DNA of 6,992 bases, taken from Clostridiales bacterium (GTDB taxonomy: Bacteria; Bacillota; Clostridia; Oscillospirales; Acutalibacteraceae). Both the position numbers and the translations under genes were made by a program. Under the pieces are notes generated by a model. It saw only the letters and a list, made by a program, of their open reading frames with translations, did no database searches and was not told the origin of the DNA. Below are positions 5,275 through 6,992 of the stretch, in pieces. Position 1 is the stretch's first letter; each line of letters opens with the position of its first letter. The stretch is from NCBI GenBank assembly GCA_019416395.1, contig DXXH01000002.1, positions 1 through 6,992 on the forward strand, read 5' to 3'.

Positions 5275-6782
5275 GTGGCGCTCACCTGCTTTTTATAGGT
5301 TTCACAGCAGTCCCGGATCGCCTGCTCTCCTTCGGCGGAAAGCTCGCCGGTGCTGTCAATAGCCTTCATCACATCGGGATATTTCTCCGTCATTTCGTCC
5401 GCCAGGCCCCAAGCCACTTCCCGGGCCTTCTCTACCGGCACGTCAGCCAACAGCTTCTGAGTGGCAGCGTACAGGATCACCACCTGCCGGGATACGGACA
5501 TGGGGTGATACAAGGGCTGCTTCAGAATTTCCACCAGCCGGTTGCCGTGATCCAGCGCCTCTTTTGTGGCGGGATCCAGATCGGAGCTGAACTGGGTGAA
5601 CACTTCCAACTCACGGAACTGGGCCAGATCGATACGCAAGCTGCCGGCGATTTTCTTCACCGCCTTGGTCTGGGCAGCGCCGCCCACACGGGAAACAGAC
5701 AAGCCCACGTTCACAGCCGGACGCACGCCGGAGTGGAACAAGTTGCTCTCCAAATACAGCTGGCCGTCGGTGATGGAAATCACGTTGGTGGGAATGTAAG
5801 CGGAAACGTCGCCGGCCTGGGTCTCAATGATGGGCAGGGCGGTGATGGAACCGCCGCCATACTGAGGAGCCATGCGGCAAGCCCGCTCCAACAGACGAGA
5901 GTGCAGATAGAACACGTCGCCAGGATAGGCTTCACGGCCGGGAGACCGCTTGAGCAGCAGGGACAGGGTCCGGTACGCCACAGCATGCTTGGACAGATCG
6001 TCGTACACGATCAGCACGTCCTTGCCCTGGGACATGAAGTACTCGGCGATGGCCACCCCGGAATAGGGGGCGATGTACTGCACAGGCGCCGGTTCACTGG
6101 CCGAAGCGTTCAAAATCAGGCTGTACTCCATGGCGCCGTTTTTATTCAATGTATTGTAGATCTTGGCCACGGTGGAATTCTTCTGACCGATAGCCACATA
6201 GATGCAGATCACATTCTGGCCCTTCTGGTTCAGAATGGCGTCCACAGCGATGGAAGTTTTACCGGTCTGCCGGTCGCCGATAATCAGCTCACGCTGGCCA
6301 CGGCCAATAGGCACCATGGCGTCTACTGCCAGGATACCGGTCTGCAAAGGCACGGTAACAGGCTCTCTCGTCACAACGCCGGAAGCTTCCCGCTCGATCA
6401 CACGGGTTTCCGTGGTGTGAATGGGGCCCTTGCCGTCGATGGGCGCCCCCAGGGCGTCGATCACACGGCCCAGCATCTCTTCACCGGCGGGTACGGAAGC
6501 CCGCTGGCCGGTACGGCGCACCAGGTCGCCTTCCTCGATGCCCTCTTCCGAACCCAGCAGAGCGCAGCCCACGCTGCCGGTCTCCAGGTTCATGGCCAAA
6601 GCCTTTGTGCCGTTTTCAAATTCCAAAAGCTCGCCGTACATGACGTTTTCCAGGCCATATACGGTGGCAATGCCGTCTCCGATCTGAACGACGGAGCCGG
6701 TTTCACTGACTTGAGTTTTTTCCTCGTAATGGGAAATCTCTTCCTTCAGAATGGATACAATTTCTTCCGGTTTGCCGTTCAA
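5262..6782 (-). CDS. atpA: F1F0 ATP synthase alpha subunit
   Basis: This 506-residue protein is the non-catalytic, nucleotide-binding partner of beta in the F1 hexamer. The N-terminal segment (1-25, NGKPEEIVSILKEEISHYEE) is the helix that contacts delta. The beta-barrel runs to about 95. Walker A is GDRQTGKT at 169-176, followed by QKNSTVAKI at 200-208 and the Walker B-like region VLIVYDD at 256-262. The arginine finger reaching the beta catalytic site is Arg365 in SVSRVGGAAQ. The start is TTG: the same frame is closed by the atpH TAA six bases upstream of that codon, and no ATG or GTG lies near the expected N-terminus. A purine-rich site (GAGAGGGA, near 6790-6797) precedes the TTG at good spacing. 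It lies 3 bases after atpH and overlaps atpG. All key residues are present. Confidence 0.97.
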   Translation of the reverse strand: MNGKPEEIVSILKEEISHYEEKTQVSETGSVVQIGDGIATVYGLENVMYGELLEFENGTKALAMNLETGSVGCALLGSEEGIEEGDLVRRTGQRASVPAGEEMLGRVIDALGAPIDGKGPIHTTETRVIEREASGVVTREPVTVPLQTGILAVDAMVPIGRGQRELIIGDRQTGKTSIAVDAILNQKGQNVICIYVAIGQKNSTVAKIYNTLNKNGAMEYSLILNASASEPAPVQYIAPYSGVAIAEYFMSQGKDVLIVYDDLSKHAVAYRTLSLLLKRSPGREAYPGDVFYLHSRLLERACRMAPQYGGGSITALPIIETQAGDVSAYIPTNVISITDGQLYLESNLFHSGVRPAVNVGLSVSRVGGAAQTKAVKKIAGSLRIDLAQFRELEVFTQFSSDLDPATKEALDHGNRLVEILKQPLYHPMSVSRQVVILYAATQKLLADVPVEKAREVAWGLADEMTEKYPDVMKAIDSTGELSAEGEQAIRDCCETYKKQVSATWQA

Positions 6783-6785
6783 AGC

Positions 6786-6992
6786 TTATTCCCTCTCTTT
6801 CAATGAACGCCGCAGGCCGCGCAGCACGCCCCGCACGCTCTTATCGTAAGTGATGCCTTCCAGCTGGATCACAAATCCGCCCAGCACTTCCGGGTCCAGC
6901 TCCACGTGAAATTCCACCTTGGAAAGCCCATGGCGTTTTTTCAGCGCTTCCCCGATCCGGGCAAGATCCGCCGGATCAGGCTGCCGGGCGCA
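6786..6992 (-). CDS. atpH: F1F0 ATP synthase delta subunit, C-terminal part (cut by window edge)
   Basis: Only the last 68 residues and the TAA stop are inside the window; the frame is open to its edge. Delta (the bacterial OSCP homologue) caps the F1 head and joins it to the b-subunit stator. The visible part carries the conserved C-terminal pattern ELDPEVLGGFVIQLEGITYD followed by KSVRGVLRGLRRSLKERE, matching the family's V-x-x-D-x-x-L-x-G-G-x-x-x-x-x-G-x-x-x-D-x-S-x-x-x-x-L-x-x-L-x-x-x-L layout. Its position directly before atpA is the usual bacterial order. The stop lies three bases before the atpA TTG, so atpA is probably translated by ribosomes finishing atpH. The N-terminal helical domain cannot be judged. 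Confidence 0.93.
   Translation of the reverse strand, partial: CARQPDPADLARIGEALKKRHGLSKVEFHVELDPEVLGGFVIQLEGITYDKSVRGVLRGLRRSLKERE

Noticed and set aside
5268..6806. A 512-codon open frame on the + strand opposite atpA
   Set aside because: It is fully antisense to a conserved gene with intact motifs, has a His/Gln/Gly-rich composition typical of a GC-biased shadow frame, and has no ribosome site.
1..6992. Search for tRNA or rRNA genes, CRISPR arrays, insertion sequences or prophage genes
   Set aside because: No repeat-spacer pattern, transposase-like frame or RNA gene signature was seen; the coding space is taken by the seven genes listed.

Overview
The window looks like chromosomal DNA from an anaerobic Bacillota lineage, probably class Clostridia and plausibly near Oscillospiraceae/Ruminococcaceae. 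This is judged from GC-rich sequence, strong AGGAGG-type ribosome binding sites, a clostridial-style ATP synthase gamma subunit (N-terminal TNAMYLISSAKVKKA) and the F1 gene order. The taxonomic call is an inference by eye. The c subunit, which would show whether the enzyme uses H+ or Na+, lies outside the window.

The window holds two convergent transcription units. The left unit (+ strand, 147-2390) has two genes. The first encodes a 512-residue polytopic membrane protein of the DUF1538 family. The second, 12 bases downstream, encodes a 230-residue soluble protein made of two tandem PII-like domains. A leader of 146 bases precedes them, with a candidate extended -10 promoter, a 20-bp-spaced direct repeat and two small hairpins. 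A strong hairpin at 2429-2476 lies between the two units and can terminate transcription from both sides.

The right unit (- strand, 6992 down to 2501) is the distal part of an F-type ATP synthase operon: atpH (C-terminal part only, cut by the window edge), atpA, atpG, atpD and atpC. The genes are packed tightly (3-base gap, 13-base overlap, 68-base gap, 12-base gap). Together they encode delta, alpha, gamma, beta and epsilon, the soluble F1 head plus the stator connector. The membrane subunits a, c and b should lie beyond base 6992.

The ATP synthase genes are ordinary housekeeping genes with intact catalytic motifs. Small oddities are a TTG start on atpA and paired hairpins in front of atpD. 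The less explored part is the left unit. The membrane protein reads as two homologous halves with opposite positive-inside charge patterns, as in inverted-repeat transporters. Its partner looks like a two-domain PII-type sensor lacking the classical long T-loop. The linker between its domains contains a perfect in-frame Shine-Dalgarno and ATG that could release the second domain as a separate protein of PII size. I infer a small-molecule transporter gated by a PII-like sensor; its substrate cannot be read from the sequence.
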